A stretch of DNA of 64,000 nucleotides from Paramoeba atlantica (GCA_977017575.1 CDRNVI010000039.1:434001-498000), one strand, 5' to 3'; shown: positions 48,622 to 58,095, numbered from the stretch's first letter. The notes: generated by a model from the sequence alone, not told the origin. A program made the numbers and translations.

Positions 48622-48912
48622 CTACGCTCTTGGTAGCTCGGAAACATCTAGGCCAGCCAACCTCATGTCTTCTTCTGTCCATTCCTGCATATCCTTCCTA
48701 AATTTTCGCACGAATTTATCAAGTTCATAACGTTGTGAGGTTTTATTAGAAACTATCACTCGGTACAATCCCGTCTTAATGGCGAACAATTCTATTCCAG
48801 CCCCGATCGCTGTGAAGCCCAAAAACACAATAACAAAGCGGTAAGGAGGCCAGATGGAGAAAAATGCGCGACCAAGTCCTACAGGTTGATTTGTTGCGCG
48901 GGAAATTATCAT
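48622..48912 (-). CDS. SMIM4/UQCC5-like small mitochondrial membrane protein
   Basis: The 96-residue protein has one membrane segment (about 25-45) inside WPPYRFVIVFLGFTAIGAGIELF, then TGLYRVIVSNKTSQRYE and a charged tail. This layout, with Y-R-F before the helix, G..E at its end, and Y-x-V...K-x-x-x-R after it, resembles animal SMIM4, an assembly factor of the cytochrome bc1 complex. The match is short and by eye. The N-terminus is weakly basic. A role in the inner membrane is inferred. Confidence 0.5.
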   Translation of the reverse strand: MIISRATNQPVGLGRAFFSIWPPYRFVIVFLGFTAIGAGIELFAIKTGLYRVIVSNKTSQRYELDKFVRKFRKDMQEWTEEDMRLAGLDVSELPRA

Positions 48913-49270
48913 TACAATAACCAGAAACGGTCAAGTTCTTAAAATTTACCAATGAACAATTACTATTCTTAACAGTTCAATGCATCAGAATTCCAATATT
49001 CCTAGAGTTCTACACATTTCAGTGTAACATTTCATTTTGTATCACATTTCAGTGTAACATTTACTGAACCAAATTTGCACGGAATGATTCATTCGAATAC
49101 CTGTGATGTACCTTAGGCTCAAAAGATACGTGTGTATGAATATAATTGTATTCCCTTTTTTACGCACACGCCTAAGTACATGCTCGCGTCATCTGTGTAC
49201 CAGATCTAGTTTTCGTGATATCTTGCCACATAGTTTTCCTCCCATCGGCTTCCTCTTGTACATCCATCAC
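48913..49270. other. Intergenic with a direct repeat
   Basis: The sequence CACATTTCAGTGTAACATTT occurs twice (about 49013 and 49043). No gene is seen. Confidence 0.5.
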
Positions 49271-49984
49271 TCATTTATATGCAGTCGTAATCACGCTCTG
49301 CGGGAGTGGAACGGGAACGATCTCATCAAAACAGTTCTCGGATAAATTCACACGGATAAGTCCCTCCGGTAGGCGCGAGACGTCTACCACACCGCTGAGG
49401 TCATTGTTATGGAGCGAAAGGCGACGCATTGTTGCAGGTAGTGATCCCAAATCTACGGTTCCGTAGAAGTCATTTCGTGCCAGGTAAAGCGCTTCCAGTG
49501 TCCTCGGGAGCTGGCACAGATCCAACGTTCCGCTGAGACGGTTAGCGCTGAGTGACAAATAGCGAAGTGCCGAGGGCAGTGTGTCAAAGGTAGGGGATCC
49601 GGTAAAGTGATTATGATCCAGGCGCAGATCTAACAAGGAAAGCGGAAGATTTAGCAGCGTCAGCTTTCCAGATAAGCGATTACGACTACAATGCACGTGT
49701 TCTATTTTTTCCGGAAGATCCTCCAGGTTCATGGCTCCAACTAGCTCACGAGCGCTCCAATCAAAAGCGACCGCTACTCCTTCGGAATTACATACTACCG
49801 CATACCACTCACATGCAGGATGAGCGGAAGTCCACGTCTCATGGCAGGGTGCAATATTTCTAACGAGTCGTGAAAGTTCTAATTCCTGCGGAAGCCTTGC
49901 CCCACGGACCTTACTCGCCCGACTGTCCTCCGCAGCAACCTGTGTAATCACGAAAAACATTACGCTTCGTGAGGTGTAAGACAC
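49271..49984 (-). CDS. Leucine-rich-repeat protein, family member 2
   Basis: The 237-residue protein shares the architecture of the LRR proteins at 25764 and 59355: a head with KVRGARLPQELEL and then CEWYAVVC, followed by about seven repeats of 22-24 residues (LPRTLEALYLARNDFYGTVDL type). Unlike member 1 it opens with a hydrophobic stretch (SVMFFVITQVAA) that could be a signal peptide, so it may be secreted. No membrane anchor follows. The head resembles the N-terminal LRR cap of plant proteins. It lies about 1 kb from a Tc1/mariner-type element. Confidence 0.85.
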   Translation of the reverse strand: MSYTSRSVMFFVITQVAAEDSRASKVRGARLPQELELSRLVRNIAPCHETWTSAHPACEWYAVVCNSEGVAVAFDWSARELVGAMNLEDLPEKIEHVHCSRNRLSGKLTLLNLPLSLLDLRLDHNHFTGSPTFDTLPSALRYLSLSANRLSGTLDLCQLPRTLEALYLARNDFYGTVDLGSLPATMRRLSLHNNDLSGVVDVSRLPEGLIRVNLSENCFDEIVPVPLPQSVITTAYK

Positions 49985-50248
49985 AAAACTTCGTTTTAAA
50001 AAAGAACTACAGAAACAGTGAGAGTCCCAATCAAAGCCTCTGAAAACTATTCTTCATGATAATACAAAGTAAGGAATCGATTTCTCTTTGAAAAATTTGC
50101 AAGTAAAACATAACAAGAAACTTCGGTACCTACGGTACTTCGTGCATTATGTGTGAAGATTCAAACAAAGGCAAGAAACGCAAACAGTGAAGCATACGGG
50201 GGCTGGGTGTCAACCTTCCACCCATTAAAAATGTCAAACCAAGCATTA

Positions 50249-50983
50249 CTACGGGTCAGAAGCCATAATATAATCAAAATCTCTCGGTACGTTAAATTGC
50301 TCACGGAACTCATCATAAGTAAGACCACAACGAGCTTGAATATGCTGTGCTAACAACATCATGTTATCCGTCCACCGATTCACGCTATCCCGACACTGAG
50401 CAGTTCGCTGCTCTATTTCAGCGAGCAGCTGAGGGTCGTGCAGTTTTACGGTGTCATAATCTTGTAAAAGTTTTCTTAAGGTTGGTTGGACTTCGCGTTC
50501 AAGGCGTTTTTCAAGCAAGCTATATTTTTCCTTTTTTTCTTCTACGGTAGCAGAAGAAACCTGTATGTTTTCGGGTAAATCGAGCAATATTTTATTCGCC
50601 GCATTCAAGCCATTCTGCATAGAAACAATCGACTTTTCCAGTTCTTCACTTTCAAGTGCAAATTCATTGATTCGCGCCGTGACATTTTCGACCGTATTTA
50701 TCACACATGGTCTAGCACGTTTACCACTTGCTGCTTTCGCCTCTTTAGAAGTGTCTTTAGAAACGGCCCAAAACAGATTTAAAATCCCAATTTTTTCGGA
50801 GGCAACTAACCCTTCTGAAACGAGAATTTCAAGAATTTCATTTACTTGCTGGAAATTAACACCAGAAATGTTTTTGGGCAAAAGCTTTTCAAGCTCCTTC
50901 TGAGTGTACGGCTCTGCGTGGTTACGCATCCATTCGGCTACTCTAGGACACTTCTCATCAATACCCCCTTTTGGTTTCTTCAT
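50249..50983 (-). CDS. MND1: Meiotic recombination protein MND1
   Basis: The 244-residue protein follows the MND1 pattern: an N-terminal winged helix (about 10-75, PYTQKELEKLLPK then VNEILEILVSEGLVASEKIG) ending in ILNLFWAVSKD, where the family has IGTSNYYWAFPS. A long coiled coil (about 95-200) and a C-terminal helical cap with CGLTYDEFREQFNVPRDFDY follow. MND1 pairs with HOP2 and stimulates strand exchange by DMC1 and RAD51 in meiosis. It lies directly beside the end of the mariner-like element at 51039. Confidence 0.9.
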   Translation of the reverse strand: MKKPKGGIDEKCPRVAEWMRNHAEPYTQKELEKLLPKNISGVNFQQVNEILEILVSEGLVASEKIGILNLFWAVSKDTSKEAKAASGKRARPCVINTVENVTARINEFALESEELEKSIVSMQNGLNAANKILLDLPENIQVSSATVEEKKEKYSLLEKRLEREVQPTLRKLLQDYDTVKLHDPQLLAEIEQRTAQCRDSVNRWTDNMMLLAQHIQARCGLTYDEFREQFNVPRDFDYIMASDP

Positions 50984-51038
50984 TTATAATTGTACAGGAC
51001 AGATTATGCACAGAAAAAAAGGTTGAAAAACGCAAAAG

Positions 51039-51074
51039 TATAAACCCCAGGACACGAATAAGTCATCCCCCCTA
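51039..51074 (+). repeat. Left terminal inverted repeat of copy A
   Basis: This 36-bp end pairs with 51925-51960 in inverted orientation and resembles the ends of the elements at 13766 and 60913. Confidence 0.9.
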
Positions 51075-51924
51075 ATTTTTTCCATGAAGGGGCCTAGGGA
51101 GGTTATGATACCACTTTTTCGTTCAGAATTTCGAGATCTACACATTCCCGCTATTTTTAGCTGCTTTTAAAAAAATGAAAGAAACCTACATTTTTTTCAA
51201 AAAAATCTGACGAGATTTTTTTTCATGATGAAATCCAGGTATCGTCTTCCAAAAGGGGGATAATAATGTTTATCTGATGCGAAGATATTTAATGCGAATG
51301 ATACACATCAAAATATGTGAGTTACCCTAGGAGAAAAGGCCGTCCCCAAGCAGAAAATGCGTTGGGCGCCCACATGTCACGTGTAGGGTGCCATTGGAGT
51401 TGGATGGTGTTACCTTGTGGTGCTACTATCCAACATTTCAATCACAAGTGAAACTTGTGTAGAAATGTTAAGTAATTCTCTCTTTCCCCGAAAATTTATT
51501 TTTCAGCAAGATGGGGCGGGTACACGCACGATGAAAAGTACGAAAACCTATTTCTTTACTTCAAAAATTACATACCAAATTGGCCGACAGGTTCTCCGGA
51601 CCTTAATCCTATTGAAAACGTGTGGGAAATGATTCAGCAACGCGTAAATGAAATGAATCGGTCTTGTACTACCTCTCTAATTAAGTGCGTAAAAAGACTT
51701 TTAATAATATTCTTAAATCTGAGCTTGGCCGTACTGTTTTAAGTTTCGACAGATGCCTGAAACTCTGCAAAAAAAAGGTGGCTAAAAACTAAAAAAGTAG
51801 TAATACTAAATTCATATTTTATAAGTTCCCAGTTTTATTCTCTATATGATATGCGCAAACAAGCGTCATCGAGATCTGCAAAATGCAACAAAAATTAGCC
51901 CAAACGGATAAAGTAACCAAATTT

Positions 51925-51960
51925 TAGAGGGGGGTGACTTATCGTGTCCCGGGGTTTATA
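51925..51960 (-). repeat. Right terminal inverted repeat of copy A
   Basis: Reverse complement partner of 51039-51074, with GGGGTTTATA at the outer end. Confidence 0.9.
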
Positions 51961-52135
51961 CGTACTGCTGTACAAATTTCCCCGCTGGAGGACACTTGGA
52001 CATCTGCAACCGTGCATCGCAAACCAACACACGTTTTCCACTACACCACTTTTAAATGTACACCATTTTTTAACCACAATTCCCACAACCCCCCTTTTTC
52101 CTTTTCTACAACCCCTCCATAAATCCCCCCCTTCC

Positions 52136-52987
52136 CTACGACAACCGCGGCAGCGGCCCCACCCCACTCCTCATCCCCTCCACCCCCACCAGCCCCACCC
52201 CCGCCCCCTCCAGATCCAAATCCGCCCCCGCCTCCACCTCCGGCCCCACCGCCCGGTCCCGCTGGAACTCCTCCTCCTCCGCCTCCCCCCACAGCGGCCC
52301 CACCTCCGCGGGGTGCGGCACATTCCGGTACCCCCAGAACCGCATCGTGGCGTGTCGCACCCGCCACCACGTCAGGAACGCCCCCGTCTTGTACTTCCCC
52401 GCCCAGCGGTCGAAGACCATCTGCCAGTGCTTCGGGAGCTCCCGCTCCCGGTGGCTCTCGCGCTGGGGCTGCGGCAGGAAGAAGCGCTCGGGGCCGCGCT
52501 CGGTGTCGTCCCCGCGGTGGGTCGCGGACCCTGCCCGGTTGCGGAACTCCACAAAGTAGAGCCGCTTGCTGTCCTTGCGCCGGCTCTCGCGGAGCCAGCT
52601 CACCGCGACGTAGTTCCCGTGGGTGTGGCGGAACCGGGAGGGGAACTCGTCAAAGGCCTTGTCGACCATGTAGTTGTCGAGGAGGAAATAGGCCAGGGAT
52701 TGGCGCGAGGTGGTGTCGCCGCGTTTGGCCAGCGTCACCGCGTTGTTGGCGTAGACCGCGAGGGCGTGGGCACGACGCCCGGGGAGGGTAAGGAAGTCGC
52801 GACGGATGAGCTCGGTGAGCATGGTGCGCATGAGGTACTGTTTGTGGTAGGGGGAGACGCCACCGAAACGGAGAAGGGAGCGGGGGGGTGCGACGGTGTC
52901 GTGCATGAGGAGTTCGGTGTGACGGGTGGGACGGCCGTCGATGTGGTGGAAACTGCCCCAGTGGCGGGTGAGGGGGGTGGGGCGCAT
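52136..52987 (-). CDS. MRPL17: Mitochondrial ribosomal protein bL17m
   Basis: The start is set at the Met of MRPTPLTRHWGSFHHI (52987), giving 283 residues. The frame is open 44 codons upstream, but those are a Leu/Pro/Phe run translated from the pyrimidine leader. Residues 4-150 match bL17: the basic RHWGSFHHIDGRPTRH start, then MRTMLTELIRRDFLTLPGRRA, QSLAYFLLDNYMVDKAFDEFPSRF and KRLYFVEFRNR. It sits at the polypeptide exit tunnel of the large mitoribosomal subunit. The C-terminal extension of about 130 residues is acidic and Gly-rich and typical of kinetoplastid mitoribosomal proteins. The whole gene is very GC-rich. Confidence 0.87.
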   Translation of the reverse strand: MRPTPLTRHWGSFHHIDGRPTRHTELLMHDTVAPPRSLLRFGGVSPYHKQYLMRTMLTELIRRDFLTLPGRRAHALAVYANNAVTLAKRGDTTSRQSLAYFLLDNYMVDKAFDEFPSRFRHTHGNYVAVSWLRESRRKDSKRLYFVEFRNRAGSATHRGDDTERGPERFFLPQPQRESHRERELPKHWQMVFDRWAGKYKTGAFLTWWRVRHATMRFWGYRNVPHPAEVGPLWGEAEEEEFQRDRAVGPEVEAGADLDLEGAGVGLVGVEGMRSGVGPLPRLS

Positions 52988-53125
52988 GGGGAGAGGGGGG
53001 GAGGATGGGGGTGAGAGGGAAGGAGGAAGGAAAAGAAAAGAAGGGTGGAGGGAAAAGAGATGAGTGGGGAGAAAGGGGATGAGGAAGGGGAGAAGGGAGG
53101 GAAGAAGAAAAGGAAACAAAGGAGG
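52988..53125 (-). promoter_or_regulatory. Pyrimidine-only leader upstream of bL17m
   Basis: The sense strand is C/T for nearly 140 bases up to the start codon, with few A residues and no AG. The opposite strand is a long G/A tract. It resembles the leader of the 14-3-3 gene and may be a splicing or translation signal. Confidence 0.5.
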
Positions 53126-55038
53126 TTTTGTGTTGCAGGCCCTCCCGGAGTAGAATAAAAACCCCTACAAGAAACCAGCCCATGTATCATGTAGGGCATG
53201 GTGCGTTGTTCTGTGCGGAAATTGCTCTGTGCGGAGGTAGTCTTGTGTGCGTAGTTTCGTTTTTGTCGCGAATTTGTTGATATTTAGTTACTTTTAAGAG
53301 AATTTTTGAAAAGCGTGCAAACTTGGTTCAATCTGACCAGGAAATTGATGACGATGTACAGAAGGCCGCCAAAACTATTGAGTCGTACTACAGCCTTTTG
53401 GTGGGTCACAGCTTAGGGGATCACGAGAAGGATTATTTTTAAATTTCCTAACAAGCGCAGTTTCCCTTTTGAAGCTTTTTGTTGAAACGCCCGTAATGGA
53501 ACTTTATGAAGCCCTGACTTCGACAGCAACATACATGGTATGATAAAAAGTATGAGGTCTTAAAGATGCTGGTCCCGGAGCGTTTTGGAAGATCGGTAAG
53601 GTGCACAAAGCTCCTGTTCATGCTTCTCCGAAGCTTGGCGGTGCGACTTGGTGGATACTAGATAAGTTTACCTCGGCCAGTTACATCGGCAACAAAGCTC
53701 CCACGATAGCTCGACTTGTGGAGTCGCACTGCCGGAAAACAGCACTGCCTATCTCACTTTGCGCTCATCGAACACGTAAAGCTAATGCACAGCGTCTGGA
53801 AGGAAGGAATAGGGACAGTGATGCACAAGGAAGAATACCTTGCTTTAAAAAATAAAGTGCATCAACATGCAGAGAAGACGAAATGTCCTCGTGAGGAACT
53901 AGCGGAAGCAAAAAAATCCACCCGACTGTGAGAGAAATGCATTTTACCACACGTACCCTTCCGGAAGCATCTGAAGCGCTTATATGCTTTTTATTTTCTT
54001 CCACTCTTATTGCTTTTTCAGTGCTCCGAGGTCCGCTTCGGATTGCGATTAACACAACAATGAACGAAGAACAAAGCCATTGCGGTGGTTGAAAGCACCG
54101 CTCTACCCTCGATTTTTGAAAGGGCGGGCATACGCGCTTCTTTTTGTGTTCCCATGTCGTGTGAATAGGAACTTGTGTGAATAGGTGTTCCAATGTCGCG
54201 TTGAATAGGAAGACGAACTTTACGCGACGCGAATAGTGACCATCACGTTTGCTCTCATGAGCACTCCTTCTCAGCAATTTCTCATTTTTGTTCGGTCGCT
54301 CCTGGAGCAATGGCCGCCAAATATTACCATCGAACAGTTTCTTACCTTTTTCCGCAAAAAGACCGGAAAACTTCACAAATGTGAATCAATTCTCGCCGAT
54401 GAACTGTGTGATATTCTTAATTCGGATGTCGATAAGAATGCAGACTTTTGGAACAGCTATTGACGCTGGAATTGACCGGATGAAGGGAGAACACGTCCTG
54501 TTATGTGAGGTCTATATGTCGGCCCTATGGAATACATGTTCTTCCTCCTACACTGTATGTACTCGTCCACACTACATGTACTCGCCTCAGTACAAGGCAT
54601 TTGACGGGAAGCTCGTGGCTGAGTAAACAGTATGACAATCAACATCGAATGTCAACGTCTGAAAAGGCTAACCCAAGTTACCAGATAGAGTACGCGCGGT
54701 GACGATAACAAGCTGTTGTTAAAGTACATCGTCAAAGGGTATGTACAAAAATGCACGTATTTTAGAGCTTATCACAATTCGTTTATTCAATTGCGTTACA
54801 TAATTTTAATCGTATTCGTTTTTATCAGTGAAACCCCCGCAATAAAAGATGAGGTGCGCTCCCAGGCGCACCAGTTTCAACCCCCCGAATGCATATGTAC
54901 AATGAGTGACACAAACATGGCAAAAAAGTCCACCGCGATGCCTGCCAATCTATTAAAATATAACGAATCGTATCATGCTTGTCAATAGGCTTATGTACAT
55001 CGATTTACGTGTATGCCCCCACATTGATCTGGAAAAAA
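53126..55038. other. Gene-poor stretch with decayed plus-strand coding fragments
   Basis: No intact host gene is seen in about 1.9 kb. On the plus strand, short protein-like pieces appear in shifting frames: RIFEKRANLVQSDQEIDDD near 53300; FALIEHVKLMHSVWKEGIGT near 53756, which recalls a DDE transposase PIEHVW motif; and MSTPSQQFLIFVRSLLEQW near 54257. They could be relics of one transposon broken by frameshifts. A perfect 7-bp hairpin (GGTGCGC/GCGCACC) sits at 54853-54872. GTGTGAATAGG-type direct repeats occur at 54160-54215. A 203-codon minus-strand frame here looks like a shadow. Confidence 0.4.
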
Positions 55039-55566
55039 TTACCTTATCGACACAGATGTACTTTTGACCGACTCGAGATCTTTATCATCCACGGGCCAAC
55101 CCGCTTCTGACATTTCCTGTAAATATTTCGCAGACGCATTTTCTGCTTTTTCCATGAAACCGTTGGAATCTGAGGTATTCGCGCCTTTACATTTTTCCTT
55201 TAATTTGCATTGCTTAGGGCACGTCTTGGGTTTCACATAATACAGAACGCATAGCCCTACAATCAGGATAGCTAAGGCGCGACAACCCCGAAGAGACAAT
55301 TGTCGTATTATTTCGAGATTGGCGTTGTACGTCTCTTCACTCATATTGGGAAGATCCTTTAAGGGGGAGGAGGCTACTGGTGTCGCAGGTACATTCTTCG
55401 GTTGTTTGGATGAAGGCACGATGTTCGCCCTATAAATCTTAGCTTTCTTAGTCTTTACATTGATAGGCTTTGTTTCATGAGCTAGCGATTCAGCTTTCTT
55501 TTTCAAAAGTTCTAGACTTTTTCGCAACATACAAGTGACACAATAAGTGAAAGAAGAAAGACTCAA
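55039..55566 (-). CDS. Single-span membrane protein, unknown
   Basis: The 175-residue protein has a basic, Lys-rich N-terminal half, one membrane segment near 97-113 (RALAILIVGLCVLYYV), then KPKTCPKQCKLKEKCKG with four Cys residues, and a polar tail. The Cys cluster just beyond the membrane may form disulfides or bind metal. No family is recognised. It ends the run of genes before the gene-poor stretch. Confidence 0.58.
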   Translation of the reverse strand: MSLSSFTYCVTCMLRKSLELLKKKAESLAHETKPINVKTKKAKIYRANIVPSSKQPKNVPATPVASSPLKDLPNMSEETYNANLEIIRQLSLRGCRALAILIVGLCVLYYVKPKTCPKQCKLKEKCKGANTSDSNGFMEKAENASAKYLQEMSEAGWPVDDKDLESVKSTSVSIR

Positions 55567-55655
55567 TGAAATAATGTTTATCGTACCGTCGAATCGTTTT
55601 AATACTCACCAATGCTTACCTTAATCCCTTTTATCAATCGTCATCACCATCCTTT

Positions 55656-56810
55656 TTACCCCACAACCGTTCGAAACCCCACCTCCCGCGGTGGTGGCAC
55701 ATAAAACACCTCCGAGGCCTCATGGAGTAACTGTGTCGCGGAGTCGCTCTCCAGAACCCGCACACAGGGATGACCGACCCACTGCGCGCGTTGCTGGCCC
55801 TCCTCCACCTTCCTCTTTGTGCTCCACGCCTCATCGGAGCGGTAGTGTATAAAAATCGTGTAGAGGTGGTCGGAGGCCTCCGGGCCACTGCGCTCCCCCT
55901 GTGGCATCACACAGTACTTCCCCTCCCGCACCTCTGGGCAGTACAGGTGGAAGAACCGGGAGAGGGACGTGCACACGGCACGAGCAATCTCGTGATAGAT
56001 GGTGGCGTCGATGTTGTTCTCCAGCTGCAGCTCGTTTGCGACGGGACGCTTAATGTGCCACTCCAGGGGGGTTCCTAAGTTAAGCACAAGATCCGTGCTG
56101 TCGGGGAAGATTTGAATATGTGGCATTAAATCTTTATACGCCGCAAAGCAGCCGACGAGGTGGGGCGTTGTGGGGGGGCCAAACGGAAAGAGGGGGCGTA
56201 TGCGGTAGCTCAACCCTTCCTGCATTAAATCGGGCTCGGTGGGGGTCGAGAGGGTAGAGGGAGCAGCCGTGGGCGGTTTCTCCAGTGAGGGCTGACAAAG
56301 AACTGTGCCATCTACCCAAAGAGCGTCATCAGGGCCCCGAACCACGCACCGAAGACGTCGTGCAAAGTGTTCCAGGAGTGGAAAAGAAGTAAACAAAGGG
56401 ACAGCAAATCGACGATCTGTTTCCGGAATCTTTCCTGTAGGTTCCAATTCCTGACGTCCGGCATTCATCTCCGAAGTTTGCGACGTTTCAAATGTAAACA
56501 GCTGAGGAAATATCATAAGAGGATCGTACTTACCCCGAGGAGTCGTCACGCAATATGTGAGCGAGCGTGGTAAAAGACGGAACACTTCAAGCCTCGCCCG
56601 AGGATCGTTGCGACTGAGAATTAATTTTTCGAGAGCGGTGTGCAACATTCGGGACTCTTCTGTTACGACCTCGTGTCCTGGAAAATTGGAACTTTGTGGC
56701 TTATATTTTTCGGATTGTGCCAAGCGTAGTAACTTCGATAAACTTCTAGATACAGCACACAGACTACGATAGCGTTTCGAACACATCGTATGATACGCCG
56801 CCTGTTTCAA
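55656..56810 (-). CDS. SseB-like domain protein, unknown role
   Basis: The 384-residue protein has a basic, Ser/Arg-rich N-terminus suggestive of mitochondrial import. Two SseB-like segments are suspected. The first is near 135-155 (FAVPLFTSFPLLEHFARRL, resembling the VPLFTS...AL-x-F start of SseB N-terminal domains). The second is near 230-255 (LMPHIQIFPDSTDLVLNLGTPLEWHI, resembling LVLNPGTP). The C-terminal part (about 270-380) has mixed beta and helix with FIHYRSDEAW. SseB domains are of unclear function and are found in bacteria and some protists. The 3' portion of the gene is GC-rich. The call rests on two motifs. Confidence 0.42.
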   Translation of the reverse strand: MKQAAYHTMCSKRYRSLCAVSRSLSKLLRLAQSEKYKPQSSNFPGHEVVTEESRMLHTALEKLILSRNDPRARLEVFRLLPRSLTYCVTTPRGKYDPLMIFPQLFTFETSQTSEMNAGRQELEPTGKIPETDRRFAVPLFTSFPLLEHFARRLRCVVRGPDDALWVDGTVLCQPSLEKPPTAAPSTLSTPTEPDLMQEGLSYRIRPLFPFGPPTTPHLVGCFAAYKDLMPHIQIFPDSTDLVLNLGTPLEWHIKRPVANELQLENNIDATIYHEIARAVCTSLSRFFHLYCPEVREGKYCVMPQGERSGPEASDHLYTIFIHYRSDEAWSTKRKVEEGQQRAQWVGHPCVRVLESDSATQLLHEASEVFYVPPPREVGFRTVVG

Positions 56811-57029
56811 AGAAATTGCGATATCATTTCATGCGTCGAATAAGAGAGATGGGATAAATTGATAAACATAAACAAAATTTTAAATATCTGCATGTCGCTT
56901 TGAGTGTACTTTAACTTAGGCAAAGACGTTCCGTTTAACTCAGGACGTTCCTTTACTATTTTTTGAGTGCGTGTTGTTAAAAGAACGTAAACACAGTGCT
57001 CCGTTAAATTTTTTAAATCTTGAAGCAAT
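56811..57029. other. Spacer before the transposon, ending in the AAT duplication
   Basis: AT-rich host sequence. AAT at 57027-57029 is repeated at 58846-58848 on the far side of the element, as a target-site duplication would be. Confidence 0.6.
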
Positions 57030-57041
57030 GGAGACTGTGCA
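57030..57041 (+). repeat. Left inverted repeat of the 1.8-kb transposon
   Basis: Twelve bases that match 58834-58845 exactly in inverse orientation. Confidence 0.85.
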
Positions 57042-57259
57042 AGTCTTGGTTGGCATGAATTGGCACAAGTTAGCATGAGTTGGCATGAGTAACCATATTT
57101 TTGTTTTATCAGCCAATTTAAATCTTTTTTCGGTGCGTTCTGCAAAGTTTAGTTACAAATGTATATTCGTTAAAAGTCATCTAAAGAATTCGGTATTCAA
57201 GTTTTTTTATTCTTTGCACCACATCACTTATATCATTCCAAGCATCAATCTGTCGCCAG

Positions 57260-58066
57260 ATGTGCGAAGGAAAATGTCAGAAAATGACACCGTTCACTCT
57301 TCCCACCGAAGGTCGATCATCATTTTGTGTTTATTGCAAATGGTGTGTCGATTCCGAGCAGCACAGAGATGTATGTGTGCAATGCTTGCAGTATGGGGTA
57401 TTCAACGGTTCTGATGTTTGTGCGACTTGTGGACAATCACAAGTCGTTGAATCATTTTCTCCTCCCCTCCTTCAGGAGTTATTTTCATCCGATCTGGGCC
57501 TTGAATCAGTAAAGTGCACATCCAGCCAATTCTTTCGGAAGACTGTTTTGGGGTTGCGATTTACTTTTTCGCATGTGGCGTATGCCCTGATTGCGAGCAA
57601 ATCCAGCATTGACTGGGCTGATGACGGAACTAAGTTTTTGCGGGCAGGCATTAACTACGCCAAAAAGTTCCGATTGTCTGTGAGTTCTAAAGACGAACGT
57701 GACATGGCGACAGTATTAAAAAACTTTTGGAATAGCTTTGTCGGAGATTTGAATCGAAGACGTGTGACGATTCGGTCCGATCTAAAGTCTAGAATCATCG
57801 AGAAGCTGTCCGTGCATGAAGAGAAGTTCCGGGTACGCTTGACCTATGTGGAAAAGGCCAAGGAGTACGTCGAATCAACCTGTTGGGAAGAAGATGTTCC
57901 AGAAGTTGCGGCGACAAAGCTTCTGCAGCTCGGAGCCGTCATTCTTCATGATAAACGGAAGAGAGGCCCACCGGTTCTTCACGTCACTGTGGAGAATAGT
58001 GCGAAGGCTAAGAAGGAAGAGGATAGAAAGGCGAAAGTTCATGTGGAAAGTATTAATTTAGTTTAA
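57260..58066 (+). CDS. Cys-rich transposon ORF1, unknown (probable DNA-binding accessory protein)
   Basis: The 268-residue frame opens with a cluster of Cys pairs (CVYCKWC, CVQC, CATCG) at about residues 23-58, a likely zinc-binding domain. A mostly helical basic part follows, with a tail of alternating Lys, Arg and Glu. I recognise no known family. PIF/Harbinger elements carry a second protein beside the transposase, usually Myb-like; this one may fill that role with a zinc domain instead. That is inference. The frame is intact and reads on the opposite strand to all host genes. Confidence 0.55.
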   Translation: MCEGKCQKMTPFTLPTEGRSSFCVYCKWCVDSEQHRDVCVQCLQYGVFNGSDVCATCGQSQVVESFSPPLLQELFSSDLGLESVKCTSSQFFRKTVLGLRFTFSHVAYALIASKSSIDWADDGTKFLRAGINYAKKFRLSVSSKDERDMATVLKNFWNSFVGDLNRRRVTIRSDLKSRIIEKLSVHEEKFRVRLTYVEKAKEYVESTCWEEDVPEVAATKLLQLGAVILHDKRKRGPPVLHVTVENSAKAKKEEDRKAKVHVESINLV

Positions 58067-58095
58067 TTTCCGTAAGTGATGTTAAGTTCGAAGTT

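Larger units (their letters stand above)
51039..51960 (+). mobile_element. Tc1/mariner-type element with about 35-bp inverted ends, internally broken (copy A)
   Basis: The left end reads TATAAACCCCAGGACACGAA (from 51039) and the right end is its reverse complement with few differences (51925-51960). TA lies at both boundaries, as in Tc1/mariner target duplication. A plus-strand transposase relic occupies the right half: FQQDGA near 51502, then in another frame NYIPNWPTGSPDLNPIENVW near 51567-51626, the third catalytic motif, and a short C-terminal tail with a stop near 51740. The upstream GAIG piece of the first motif is interrupted. At about 920 bp it is shorter than a full element of this class (about 1.3-1.7 kb), so it lacks coding capacity. 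Confidence 0.9.

Noticed and set aside
51944-53014. 356-codon plus-strand frame opposite bL17m
   Set aside because: It is Pro/His/Val-rich and mirrors the GC-rich bL17m coding sequence, which has clear homology.
53765-54376. 203-codon minus-strand frame in the gene-poor stretch
   Set aside because: It overlaps plus-strand transposon-like fragments and has odd composition, so it is probably a shadow.
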